DNA from: an uncultured Chitinophagaceae bacterium
GTDB lineage: Bacteria > Bacteroidota > Bacteroidia > Chitinophagales > Chitinophagaceae
DNA length: 12,756 nt
Reading direction: 5' to 3'
Assembly (NCBI GenBank): GCA_946885665.1
Contig: CAMPGT010000104.1
Coordinates: 1-12,756, forward strand
Part shown: in pieces, positions 1 to 6,439 of the stretch
Numbering within the stretch: the stretch's first letter is position 1
Layout of the letters: each line of letters opens with the position of its first letter
Made by a program: the position numbers and the translations under genes
Notes under the pieces: model-generated
Seen by the model: only the letters and a program-made list of their open reading frames with translations
What the model was told of the DNA's origin: nothing
Database searches by the model: none

Positions 1-1404
1 GTTCCTGTTGCCTTCCTGGTATTCTATGCGCACCAGCTTTGCATCTGTATTTTTTGAGAACCAGTTGGTGCCATACTCGAGTACATACAATGCGCCGTCA
101 GCGCCAAACTTTAGATCTACCGGCGCAGCAAACGACATGTGCGGGAGAAACGGCTCCATCTTTACATAATTTCCATCAGCATCGAGCGTTACGGCCATTA
201 TCCAGTGGCGTATCCATTCATAGATGAACAATTTTCCGTCGTAATAATCCGACAGCTTATACGGAGCCTGTTTAAAATGATCCGAATAGTAAACAGGCCC
301 TGCCATAACGCTGGCGCCGCCGCTGCCTACCAGCGGGAATCGTTTGGATGAATCCTTGCCATACCAGATCATTGGAGGGTGTGCGGGTGGCAGGTTCTGC
401 AGGCCGGTATTATTTCGTGAATCATTAACGGGGTGCGCGGGATCTTTGCCTGGTTCTTCCTTTTTGGTGGCGTAGTCATACATCGGAAACACTTCGTTAT
501 CGCCTATAAAATACGGCCAGCCATAAAAGCCGGGTTTGCTGGCGCGGTTCACTTCGTCGTAGCTTAAGAATGAGCCGTCCTTCCCTTTCACTTTTGTGTC
601 TGGCCCTACTTCTCCCCAATAAAGAATATTCTTTTTTTGGTCGATGGTAAACCGGTAGGGATTTCTCAAACCCATGATATAGATCTCTGGTTTGGTTTTC
701 GGTGTGCCTTTTTTGAAGAGGTTGCCTTCGGGGATGGAGTAGGTTCCGTTGCGTTCCGGTTTGATGCGCAGAATTTTCCCTCTCAGGTCGTTGGTGCTGG
801 CAGCCGTTGCCTGGTCGTCGGCGAGCTCGCGGCCCGGGCGTTCATCAATTGGTGTGTAGCCTTCTTTGAAAGGGTCGTCGGCATTGGTGTTGTCGCCCAC
901 CGAAACGTATAGTAGGCTGTCCGGTCCGAATGCCAGTCCACCGGCCGAATGGCAGCAAAAAGTGTGTTGGGTGGGTATTTCGAGCAGTACCTTTTCCGAG
1001 GCAAGCGAAAGGCTGTCGCCTATGAGTTCAAATCGTGAGAGCCTGTCGAGTGAGTCGCGTCCGGCGGGAGCGTAATAGAGATATATCCAGTGGTTGTTTT
1101 TAAAACCGGGATCGGCGACTACGCCCAGGAGACCGTCTTCAATTCCATAATACACGTTCAGGCTGGCGATTGTTTTTGTTTGTTTCGCTTGGGCGTTGTA
1201 TAGTTTTACGGCGCCTTTTCTTTCTACGATCACCACGTTGTTATTCGGCAGCACGGCCATTTGCAAAGGCTCATCCAGACCCTGGGCTAACACGGTTTTG
1301 GCGTAGCGGCTGCTGTCCGGAGCTTTTGATGTGTTGGCAGGTGAATCAGTGGGTCCACATGAGATGGCGAGCACGGCAAGAGCGGCTATCAAAAAAGTTT
1401 TCAT
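1..1404 (-). CDS. PQQ-dependent sugar dehydrogenase-like lipoprotein (glucose/sorbosone dehydrogenase family), 3' end outside window
   Basis: The frame is open from an ATG at 1404 to the left edge, giving 468 residues without a stop; the C-terminus lies outside. The N-terminus is a lipoprotein signal: a hydrophobic run ends in LAISC with Cys16 as the lipid-attachment residue, so the protein is probably anchored in the envelope. The rest reads as a six-bladed beta-propeller of the soluble glucose dehydrogenase/sorbosone dehydrogenase class: GIEDGLLGVVADPGF (87-101), then TFCCHSAGGLAFGP (148-161), whose His152 sits where the family has its catalytic histidine, then LYVSVGDN, NDLRGKILRI and EIYIMGLRNPYRF. 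Relatives oxidise sugars or other alcohols with PQQ; the substrate here cannot be told. Many Bacteroidota homologues continue into a cytochrome c or carbohydrate-binding domain, which would lie off the edge. The gene follows the membrane-protein gene on the same strand after 59 bp, with no visible Shine-Dalgarno. Confident of family, not of substrate. Confidence 0.88.
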   Translation of the reverse strand, partial: MKTFLIAALAVLAISCGPTDSPANTSKAPDSSRYAKTVLAQGLDEPLQMAVLPNNNVVIVERKGAVKLYNAQAKQTKTIASLNVYYGIEDGLLGVVADPGFKNNHWIYLYYAPAGRDSLDRLSRFELIGDSLSLASEKVLLEIPTQHTFCCHSAGGLAFGPDSLLYVSVGDNTNADDPFKEGYTPIDERPGRELADDQATAASTNDLRGKILRIKPERNGTYSIPEGNLFKKGTPKTKPEIYIMGLRNPYRFTIDQKKNILYWGEVGPDTKVKGKDGSFLSYDEVNRASKPGFYGWPYFIGDNEVFPMYDYATKKEEPGKDPAHPVNDSRNNTGLQNLPPAHPPMIWYGKDSSKRFPLVGSGGASVMAGPVYYSDHFKQAPYKLSDYYDGKLFIYEWIRHWIMAVTLDADGNYVKMEPFLPHMSFAAPVDLKFGADGALYVLEYGTNWFSKNTDAKLVRIEYQEGNRN

Positions 1405-1463
1405 GTATCTGTTTACAGCTATCGTAATGTTCATGCTTGTTAATATGCGTTGGAGAGGTGTTA

Positions 1464-1883
1464 TCATCTATTTTGCAGCTTCTTTCTTTCCTTATAGGTA
1501 AAATAATCTTCGCAAAGTAGATCAAAGTTTAAAATACCGTAGACAATCAACACCAGCCAGCCCCTGGGTTGTCCGAGTGGAATAGGAAGCGGACCTATTG
1601 CGAATCCCCAGCTAAAAATTCCGTAGCTTAGGCTGACGATGTTTACAATAGCGAGCAATGAGTAAATACCAAGAAGTATTCGGGCCGCTGTAAGACTTTT
1701 TATCATAGCCAGTAGAATCATAACGAACCCGCCAATCGCAAGATAATGTTGCCATACAGGAGAAACATCATTTGCCAACATTGTTGTGCAGCTATAGGCA
1801 ATTAATGCAACGATGATCACTAATGGAACAAGCAGCCGTAATATCGCAGACTTCCTTGAAAATGTTTTGACGCAACTATTCAT
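1464..1883 (-). CDS. Small integral membrane protein of unknown function, four predicted helices
   Basis: I do not recognise a family. The chosen start is the ATG at 1883 (139 residues, MNSCVKTFSRK...); a TTG three codons upstream would add only MPR. After a basic N-terminal tail the protein has four hydrophobic stretches at about residues 15-34, 47-63, 65-88 and 104-122 (numbered from the ATG), and ends in a charged tail (YKERKKLQNR), so it is probably a four-helix inner-membrane protein. No catalytic motif is visible. Its ATG lies 89 bp after the nucleotidyltransferase stop on the same strand, so it may be the third gene of that transcript. Its base composition (about 40-45 percent G+C in most lines counted) is closer to the dGTPase block than to the dehydrogenase gene downstream. 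It could be a membrane effector of that cassette or an unrelated DUF-type protein. Confidence 0.7.
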   Translation of the reverse strand: MNSCVKTFSRKSAILRLLVPLVIIVALIAYSCTTMLANDVSPVWQHYLAIGGFVMILLAMIKSLTAARILLGIYSLLAIVNIVSLSYGIFSWGFAIGPLPIPLGQPRGWLVLIVYGILNFDLLCEDYFTYKERKKLQNR

Positions 1884-1972
1884 TCGGGGCAAAAGGTGTT
1901 GGCTAAGTTAACTGGGTTTTAGATTTAACGGAAAATAATAAAAGATTCAATCTGAAAAGTAAGACAGGAAAC

Positions 1973-2743
1973 CTAAACAAGCAAACGGCAGCCATGCCCA
2001 CGGGAATGATTATTTCTACGTTTTCTCTCGGCCTCAAGAGAACAAGAATAACCAGCAAGCTTTTGAAGAATGTCGTTATCGGAATACAGTATTTTTCCAA
2101 AATGTTTTTCCTGGACCGTCTGATATTCGGTATGAAGACGCTTATGCAGGCTAAGAATATGCCGCTTCATCCTGGCGGCAACTTTTAGTCCCAGTTTATC
2201 TTCATAGTAGAATGTGTTAACAACGCAAAGTGGAAGGTTAGCATTAGGTTCATAGACGAGATCAATTTTTTTGTCTCTCAAAAATTGGCAGAACCTATTG
2301 CTGGCGTAAAATTTACTTTCCCGAAAGGAATATATGATGGCAGAAAAATTAAAAAAAGCAGTAGAAGGCATCAACTCTTTCAACTGGAACTGAAAAGAGG
2401 ATTGATGCTTAAACGCCCACGTTTTATTCAACGTCCATAAGTCAATCGAAGTGTCGTCGCTATAAATTTTAAACCCTCCGAAACTGTTTTGCCTGATTCG
2501 GCTATTCTCAAAATAATCTTGCACATCAACGTCATCGCCGAGTACGATATCCAAATCCCTATAATCGGAAACTTTCAGAAAAAAGTTACGAATGACGCCG
2601 CTGAATATGTAGACGTCGGTAACTACGCTTAGGTGATCAAGTGCCTCATATACATTATGATTCAATATTCGCTGCAGGTAGGCTTTGAACTCTTCGCCTG
2701 ATCCTTCTATTCGCTGTAATATGTCAGACAATCTTTTGGCCAC
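1973..2743 (-). CDS. Nucleotidyltransferase of the pol-beta superfamily, poly(A) polymerase/CCA-enzyme-like head domain
   Basis: A 256-residue protein with GTG start at 2743, inside the last codons of the dGTPase gene (20-bp overlap), so the two are probably translationally coupled; no in-frame ATG lies nearby and no Shine-Dalgarno is visible. The N-terminal half carries a nucleotidyltransferase core: YIFSGVIRNFFLKVSDYRDL (45-64) then DIV. This matches the family pattern G-x-x-R-D-x-L followed by D-x-D, with Arg52 and metal-binding carboxylates Asp63 and Asp65. SFGGFKIYSDDTSIDLWTLN (87-106) follows, where Asp101 in SIDLW is a plausible third carboxylate. Residues after about 150 are basic and end in a Lys/Arg-rich tail with no recognised domain. 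Family members transfer nucleotides to RNA, protein or small molecules; the substrate here is unknown. The usual GG before the arginine is SG, and the Asp after Arg is Asn (RNFF), so this is a divergent member. It is not an obvious CD-NTase, because the GS-x10-D-x-D pattern is absent. Confidence 0.75.
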   Translation of the reverse strand: MAKRLSDILQRIEGSGEEFKAYLQRILNHNVYEALDHLSVVTDVYIFSGVIRNFFLKVSDYRDLDIVLGDDVDVQDYFENSRIRQNSFGGFKIYSDDTSIDLWTLNKTWAFKHQSSFQFQLKELMPSTAFFNFSAIIYSFRESKFYASNRFCQFLRDKKIDLVYEPNANLPLCVVNTFYYEDKLGLKVAARMKRHILSLHKRLHTEYQTVQEKHFGKILYSDNDILQKLAGYSCSLEAERKRRNNHSRGHGCRLLV

Positions 2744-4076
2744 TGATTTTTTGAAATTTATCTACCGCAAATTGATCGGTCATTCCCGAAACATAATCCA
2801 CAATAATACGCAATTTAGAATAATTTGACAGATCATCGAAACCACCTTTTTCAGCGATATTATTCTCCAATAAAGCAGCCCTCACAATGCTGGCCGAGAG
2901 AAGATTGACGGCTCTCTTTTTGTAGTCGCCGCTATCTTTCATTAGGAAATCGGTAAAGTATGTTAACAAACCACTGATAACTGAGTGGCCGGTAAGTTCC
3001 AAACTACAGACTTCGCGGTGCGGAAATATATACTTCGAACAAAAACTCAAAAGCAAGTCAGATGTACCATTCTGATCGTCTTTCAAAAGCTCTCGATGGT
3101 ATTCGCCATTTTCAATCGTTTCAAAATGCTTTTTGAAGTTAGCAACCGCCGTGTCTAACAATCTTTTAATGAGGAACAGCCGCAGATTCACCACCCAGGC
3201 CGTTTCCGCACCCCTGCCAGTAAACGTTTTTTGCAGTCGCGCCAATTCTTTCTTTACTCCTGGTATTTCTGACAGTTCCGACTTCATCATGTCGTACGTA
3301 TAATATCCTTTATTGTAACCGTCTTCGATATCCATTACCAGGTAACATGTTGAATCGGCAGCCTCCATCATGAAAGAAAGCGGATGTCGTTGGTAACGAT
3401 CGCGCCATTCAAGGCCCATGGGTTCGGCGATCCGCTGCAGCGTGCAAACTTCCGATTGAAAAACGCCTCTCTTACTCTGAGAAATTAGGCTTTTATCGAT
3501 CTCTCCGAAGTTCGGGTACTTGAGATAAGTACCCAGCGTAGCAAAAGTAAGATTTAGACCATACGAGTCATTTAATGCCTGCAACTTCGTCAAGACGCGA
3601 AACCCCTGGGCATTGCCATCAAACTTCGTGAAATCCTCTTTTTCCATTTGTGACAGTCCGCTGTCGTTTGTTTCGAAATAGGAACTAAAGAAGCTTTTGA
3701 TCACAGTCTCCCCAAAATGACCAAACGGCGGGTTGCCGATATCGTGCACCAAACAGGCATTTTTTAATAAAACAGGTATGGTTCGCAACAAATAATTTTC
3801 ATCATAGCCGATCTTTTGTCTTAATTCCTCATCCTCTACTATTCTCAAACCCAGGGAATGTCCCAATGCCATGACTTCCATTGAATGCGTCAGCCTGGAA
3901 TGAATGTTATCATCAGTCGTCAACGGAAATACCTGCGTCTTATCATGCATTCTGCGCAAAGCAGGACTAAAAAGAAGCCGCCCAAAGTCACTTTCAAATT
4001 CATTCCTCGGATCTTTTTCAGTTTGGCGTCGGCTGGATCGAAGTCTGTCAGCTAAAAGATACTTTTCCCAAATCAT
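2724..4076 (-). CDS. dGTPase-family HD-domain deoxynucleotide triphosphohydrolase
   Basis: A 450-residue protein from an ATG at 4076. Enzymes of this family cut dNTPs, classically dGTP, to deoxynucleoside and tripolyphosphate in the cytoplasm. The N-terminal block FESDFGRLLFSPALRRMHDK (27-46) followed by TQVFPL is characteristic. The HD metal ligands are His64 (RLTHSMEV), His111-Asp112 (HDIGNPPFGHFGE, 111-123) and Asp241 (MEAADSTCYLVMDIEDG, 237-253). In E. coli Dgt the last motif reads AADD; here the second Asp is Ser. E. coli Dgt is about 505 residues, so this is a somewhat short but complete member. It is first in a minus-strand unit, and the nucleotidyltransferase starts inside its 3' end. 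The sequence is more AT-rich than the flanking genes and its N-terminus (MIWEKYLLADRLR) looks divergent, so I read it as an accessory copy rather than the housekeeping one. Several dGTPases defend against phage by depleting dNTPs; that role here is inference. Confidence 0.9.
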   Translation of the reverse strand: MIWEKYLLADRLRSSRRQTEKDPRNEFESDFGRLLFSPALRRMHDKTQVFPLTTDDNIHSRLTHSMEVMALGHSLGLRIVEDEELRQKIGYDENYLLRTIPVLLKNACLVHDIGNPPFGHFGETVIKSFFSSYFETNDSGLSQMEKEDFTKFDGNAQGFRVLTKLQALNDSYGLNLTFATLGTYLKYPNFGEIDKSLISQSKRGVFQSEVCTLQRIAEPMGLEWRDRYQRHPLSFMMEAADSTCYLVMDIEDGYNKGYYTYDMMKSELSEIPGVKKELARLQKTFTGRGAETAWVVNLRLFLIKRLLDTAVANFKKHFETIENGEYHRELLKDDQNGTSDLLLSFCSKYIFPHREVCSLELTGHSVISGLLTYFTDFLMKDSGDYKKRAVNLLSASIVRAALLENNIAEKGGFDDLSNYSKLRIIVDYVSGMTDQFAVDKFQKISGQKIV

Positions 4077-4175
4077 ATCGATGGTTTTTGATTACGGCAA
4101 AATCTTCAGCTTACAGTAATATTCAACGATGGAACCACTCCTAAGGCTATTCAAACACAGAGAGCGTGAAAGCGG

Positions 4176-4197
4176 TAATAAAGCGCTAATAAAGCGC
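4176..4197. repeat. 11-bp tandem direct repeat with embedded dyad, possible operator
   Basis: TAATAAAGCGC occurs twice in perfect tandem (4176-4186 and 4187-4197). The junction also forms a perfect inverted repeat, GCGCT-AATAA-AGCGC (4183-4197). It lies about 100 bp upstream of the dGTPase start and just downstream of the candidate promoter for that gene, where a repressor could sit. It might also be a short chance repeat or a trace of an integration event. Confidence 0.5.
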
Positions 4198-4225
4198 AAT
4201 ATAATCAGTTTCAATAATTACACAA
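4197..4225 (-). promoter_or_regulatory. Candidate promoter for the dGTPase-nucleotidyltransferase unit
   Basis: Read on the minus strand, a TTG (4225-4223) is followed after exactly 19 nt by TATATTGC (4203-4196). This resembles the Bacteroidota vegetative promoter (TTTG or TTG, about 19-21 nt, TAnnTTTG), but the -7 box misses the last two positions. Transcription would start near 4190, inside the tandem repeat, leaving a leader of about 110 nt. Weak by sequence alone; position and strand are right. Confidence 0.3.
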
Positions 4226-4306
4226 CCGGCCAATTATTATTTCCTCAAACCAGCCCGGAACGGCCGCCGTAGCTTTAAATATCTTATCTTTATCATCACC
4301 ACTCAT
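4211..4306 (-). CDS. Possible 31-residue ORF or 5' gene remnant
   Basis: On the minus strand an ATG at 4306 opens a 31-codon frame ending in TGA at 4213-4211 (starts MSGDDKDKIFKATAAVPGWF, ends GRLCNY). It is preceded by AAAGGGGG five bases before the ATG, one of the few Shine-Dalgarno-like sequences in this window. The peptide has a charged start and a hydrophobic, Trp-containing second half, which looks more protein-like than a random frame. It may be a tiny peptide, the surviving 5' end of a longer gene broken when the AT-richer block arrived, or chance. It also overlaps the candidate dGTPase promoter and the 5' flank of the gene at 4323. No family recognised. Confidence 0.25.
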   Translation of the reverse strand: MSGDDKDKIFKATAAVPGWFEEIIIGRLCNY

Positions 4307-4322
4307 TGAAACCCCCTTTATT

Positions 4323-5747
4323 ATGAAACCGTCGCTCGTGTTGCTGTCGTGCATAGCTCTGGCATGTATCGGCACTCCCTCGCAGGCTCAACTTCTCAAA
4401 AAACTAAAAGACAAAGTCAACAAAACACTCGGAAACGAGAGCAACGCCGATCAATCCCAGGACAACAACAACGCGTCCGGTAAAGAAAAGGAAGATAATA
4501 ACACCGCTAAATGGTGCGACACCATCAGCACCGAAGCGGTGGGAAAAGACGGTGTACAGTACACCCTCGCATATAGCAGCCCGGGAAAGATCGACCTCCT
4601 TTACGATGAAAGTTCCCTCGGCCTCCAAAACAATCCGAAAGGATACCGGATGATCCTGACAGAAAGGGTAAACAATAAACAGCAATACATCGTTGTTGAA
4701 AACGGAAAAGTAATTTACACCGATCCAAAAATTGACGATAAGTACATATTAAAAAAATCTTCGAAAGATCAAATTAACGATGGCACCAGCACAGCAGACG
4801 CCGCCATGCAAAAATATATCGTGGGCGACACGATGAAACAAAACATCCCAAAAACAGATGCCAAATCAGTAACCATTCAAAAAGTAGACGACGACCAGTT
4901 TGCCATGACAATGGAAATAGCCAAACAAACAGACGACTACAAAAACATGAGCGACGCAGAGAAAAAAGAATTTGAGGAAACCATGCGCAAAGGCATGGCA
5001 GCAAATAATTCTATGGCAGGTAAAACCTTTGATATTGCCGGTCAACCCGGAGCCAACCTCGCCATGGTGACAGGCTATTATGTGGTGGTGAAAGGAAAGA
5101 AGTATGGGAAATTTCAGATGCCTCCCTTAGTGGATGTATCAAAAGACGAGAGCAGGTTCTTCGCCGTTGGCGTGGATGAAAACGTTTCCCCTATTCTCAT
5201 CATCAATGGTAAAAAGACGGCACTCGACAAAAATAAATACATGGGCATGAGCGGTCAGATAATTCACAGCCCCGACCAGAAAAAGTTTGTGTACATCGAA
5301 CAGATGAAGTTGAGTGATAAACAGGTCGCAGAAATATCCAGCGGCAACGCCGGCAACTTCAAACAGCTTTATAATGTTATCCGAAGCGATGGCAGCAGCT
5401 TTACTGTTACCGATTATAATTCCTCCGGGAAATTTAAGCTCTCTAACTCCGGAACACTAGTGACCATGAATGAAAAGACCGGTGAGGTGTATAGTGATGG
5501 GAAGCCGGCTGGTAAGTTTTCCATGCAGGATAAGGATCTTCTCGATACTGATGCGATATTACTCGGTAAGGATATGTCGCAAGTGGTTTACTATAACGGA
5601 AGCGAAGGCAGTATAACTTACCTCGACGGCACGGTACGCAAAATGAATATCATGTTTCCGCAAACAGTAACCGACGGCGGCGCAACGTACTTGTCGTGGT
5701 TCAGGAAATGCGGCAACAAAATATATATCGCACGTTATGCCTACTGA
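4323..5747 (+). CDS. Secreted protein of unknown function with probable C-terminal beta-propeller-like region
   Basis: A 474-residue protein from the ATG at 4323. The N-terminus is a Sec signal peptide with likely cleavage after Ala22 (TPSQA|QLLKK). The mature start, QLLKKLKDKVNKTLG, followed by an Asn/Asp/Lys-rich linker to about residue 62, is a pattern common in secreted Bacteroidota proteins. Residues 65-230 form a mixed domain with a helical, charged stretch (DDYKNMSDAEKKEFEETMRK, 204-223). From about 240 onward the sequence alternates beta-strand-like blocks such as FFAVGVDENVSPILIINGKK, HSPDQKKFVYIE, YSDGKPAGKF and SQVVYYNGSEGSITYLDG, suggesting a TolB- or WD40-like propeller, but no named repeat fits cleanly. 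No catalytic motif is visible. The gene downstream begins 3 bp after its stop, so the two form an operon and probably act together in the envelope. Function unknown. Confidence 0.85.
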   Translation: MKPSLVLLSCIALACIGTPSQAQLLKKLKDKVNKTLGNESNADQSQDNNNASGKEKEDNNTAKWCDTISTEAVGKDGVQYTLAYSSPGKIDLLYDESSLGLQNNPKGYRMILTERVNNKQQYIVVENGKVIYTDPKIDDKYILKKSSKDQINDGTSTADAAMQKYIVGDTMKQNIPKTDAKSVTIQKVDDDQFAMTMEIAKQTDDYKNMSDAEKKEFEETMRKGMAANNSMAGKTFDIAGQPGANLAMVTGYYVVVKGKKYGKFQMPPLVDVSKDESRFFAVGVDENVSPILIINGKKTALDKNKYMGMSGQIIHSPDQKKFVYIEQMKLSDKQVAEISSGNAGNFKQLYNVIRSDGSSFTVTDYNSSGKFKLSNSGTLVTMNEKTGEVYSDGKPAGKFSMQDKDLLDTDAILLGKDMSQVVYYNGSEGSITYLDGTVRKMNIMFPQTVTDGGATYLSWFRKCGNKIYIARYAY

Positions 5748-5750
5748 CCG

Positions 5751-6425
5751 ATGATGGCAGCGCCGCTGATATGGTTAATGATGCTTTCGCTGCCCGCTTC
5801 ACCGCCCGAGATTGATTATAAAAAAATATTCGGCAGCGATTACACATGGGCAGTAAACTGGCTCAAGCAGAATGATGCCGTTATCGATGACTACGCCGTG
5901 AAATATCAGCTTCCTGCAAAAGAATTGAAGGCTATCGTGTTCCCGGAACTGATCAGGTATAACGGGGTGTTCAACGCATTGGAGGTGGAATCGCTGAAAT
6001 ATTTATACGTGAGTGAGGGTAAGCATTATGCGAATTTCTCGGTGGGATATTTTCAGATGAAACCTTCGTTTGCGGAAATGGTGGAAAGCGATGCGCTGCA
6101 GTTGCCGGTTGGCCAATGGATGAAAAGTGCAGGCTGGAAGGATGTTTCGGTGGATAATGAAGCCGGCCGGCGCGAAAGAGTATTGAGGCTGTGCAACACG
6201 CGGCACCAGGTATTGTATCTGTGTTTATTTTACAAAATTTGCGAATCGAAATTCGAGGGCCGCACGTTTCGTTCACCCACCGACCGCCTCAAATTCTTCG
6301 CAACGTGCTACAACGCCGGCTATCACCTGAGCGAAAAAAGCATCCTCTCCTTCCAAACGAAAAACAACTTCTTACAATACAACTACTCCGCCATTTCAGC
6401 TTTCTATTACCTGAATGAAGAATGA
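5751..6425 (+). CDS. Exported lytic-transglycosylase/lysozyme-like protein
   Basis: A 224-residue protein starting at the first of two consecutive ATGs, 3 bp after the preceding stop, so reinitiation is likely. A short hydrophobic N-terminus (about 3-17, LPASP) is a probable signal peptide. Three landmarks in order match the SLT/GH23 lysozyme-like fold: a candidate catalytic Glu66 (AIVFPELIRYNG, 61-72), SVGYFQMKPSF (97-107) matching the family's S-x-G-x-x-Q block, and ATCYNAGY (184-191) matching the AYNAG motif. Relatives cut the glycan strands of peptidoglycan in the periplasm. There is no LysM or other cell-wall-binding domain, so the partner gene upstream may supply targeting. The protein is divergent: the Glu-x-x-G of classic SLT enzymes is ELIRYNG here. 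Activity is inferred from motif order, not certain. It ends 14 bp before the convergent tesA-like gene. Confidence 0.65.
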   Translation: MMAAPLIWLMMLSLPASPPEIDYKKIFGSDYTWAVNWLKQNDAVIDDYAVKYQLPAKELKAIVFPELIRYNGVFNALEVESLKYLYVSEGKHYANFSVGYFQMKPSFAEMVESDALQLPVGQWMKSAGWKDVSVDNEAGRRERVLRLCNTRHQVLYLCLFYKICESKFEGRTFRSPTDRLKFFATCYNAGYHLSEKSILSFQTKNNFLQYNYSAISAFYYLNEE

Positions 6426-6439
6426 GAACCAGATAGTCG

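Larger units (their letters stand above)
4077..4322. other. Intergenic region between divergent units
   Basis: This 246-bp gap separates the minus-strand dGTPase unit from the plus-strand secreted-protein unit. It holds the tandem repeat, the candidate dGTPase promoter and the 31-codon frame. For the plus-strand genes the best -7 candidate is TATCTTTA at 4285-4292, one base off TAnnTTTG, but no -33 TTG stands at the right distance. Part of the right side (around 4251-4270) is G+C-rich, while the left side resembles the AT-richer dGTPase block, so a composition boundary may fall here. Confidence 0.4.

Noticed and set aside
1903..2100. 65-residue hydrophobic minus-strand frame overlapping the nucleotidyltransferase 3' end, considered as its frameshifted tail
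   Set aside because: The nucleotidyltransferase frame ends normally with a charged tail and TAG. The other frame is rich in Leu, Phe and Val from AT-rich DNA and shows no motif.
1973..2743. Possible CD-NTase (CBASS cyclase)
   Set aside because: The GS-x10-D-x-D signature of CD-NTases is absent. The G-x-x-R and DLD spacing fits the poly(A) polymerase/CCA-like head better, and no CBASS effector such as a Cap2/Cap3, phospholipase or nuclease is adjacent.
4323..4370. Lipoprotein signal in the secreted protein (ALAC, Cys15)
   Set aside because: The residue three before the Cys is Ala instead of Leu, and a better signal peptidase I site (SQA before QLL) follows at residue 22.
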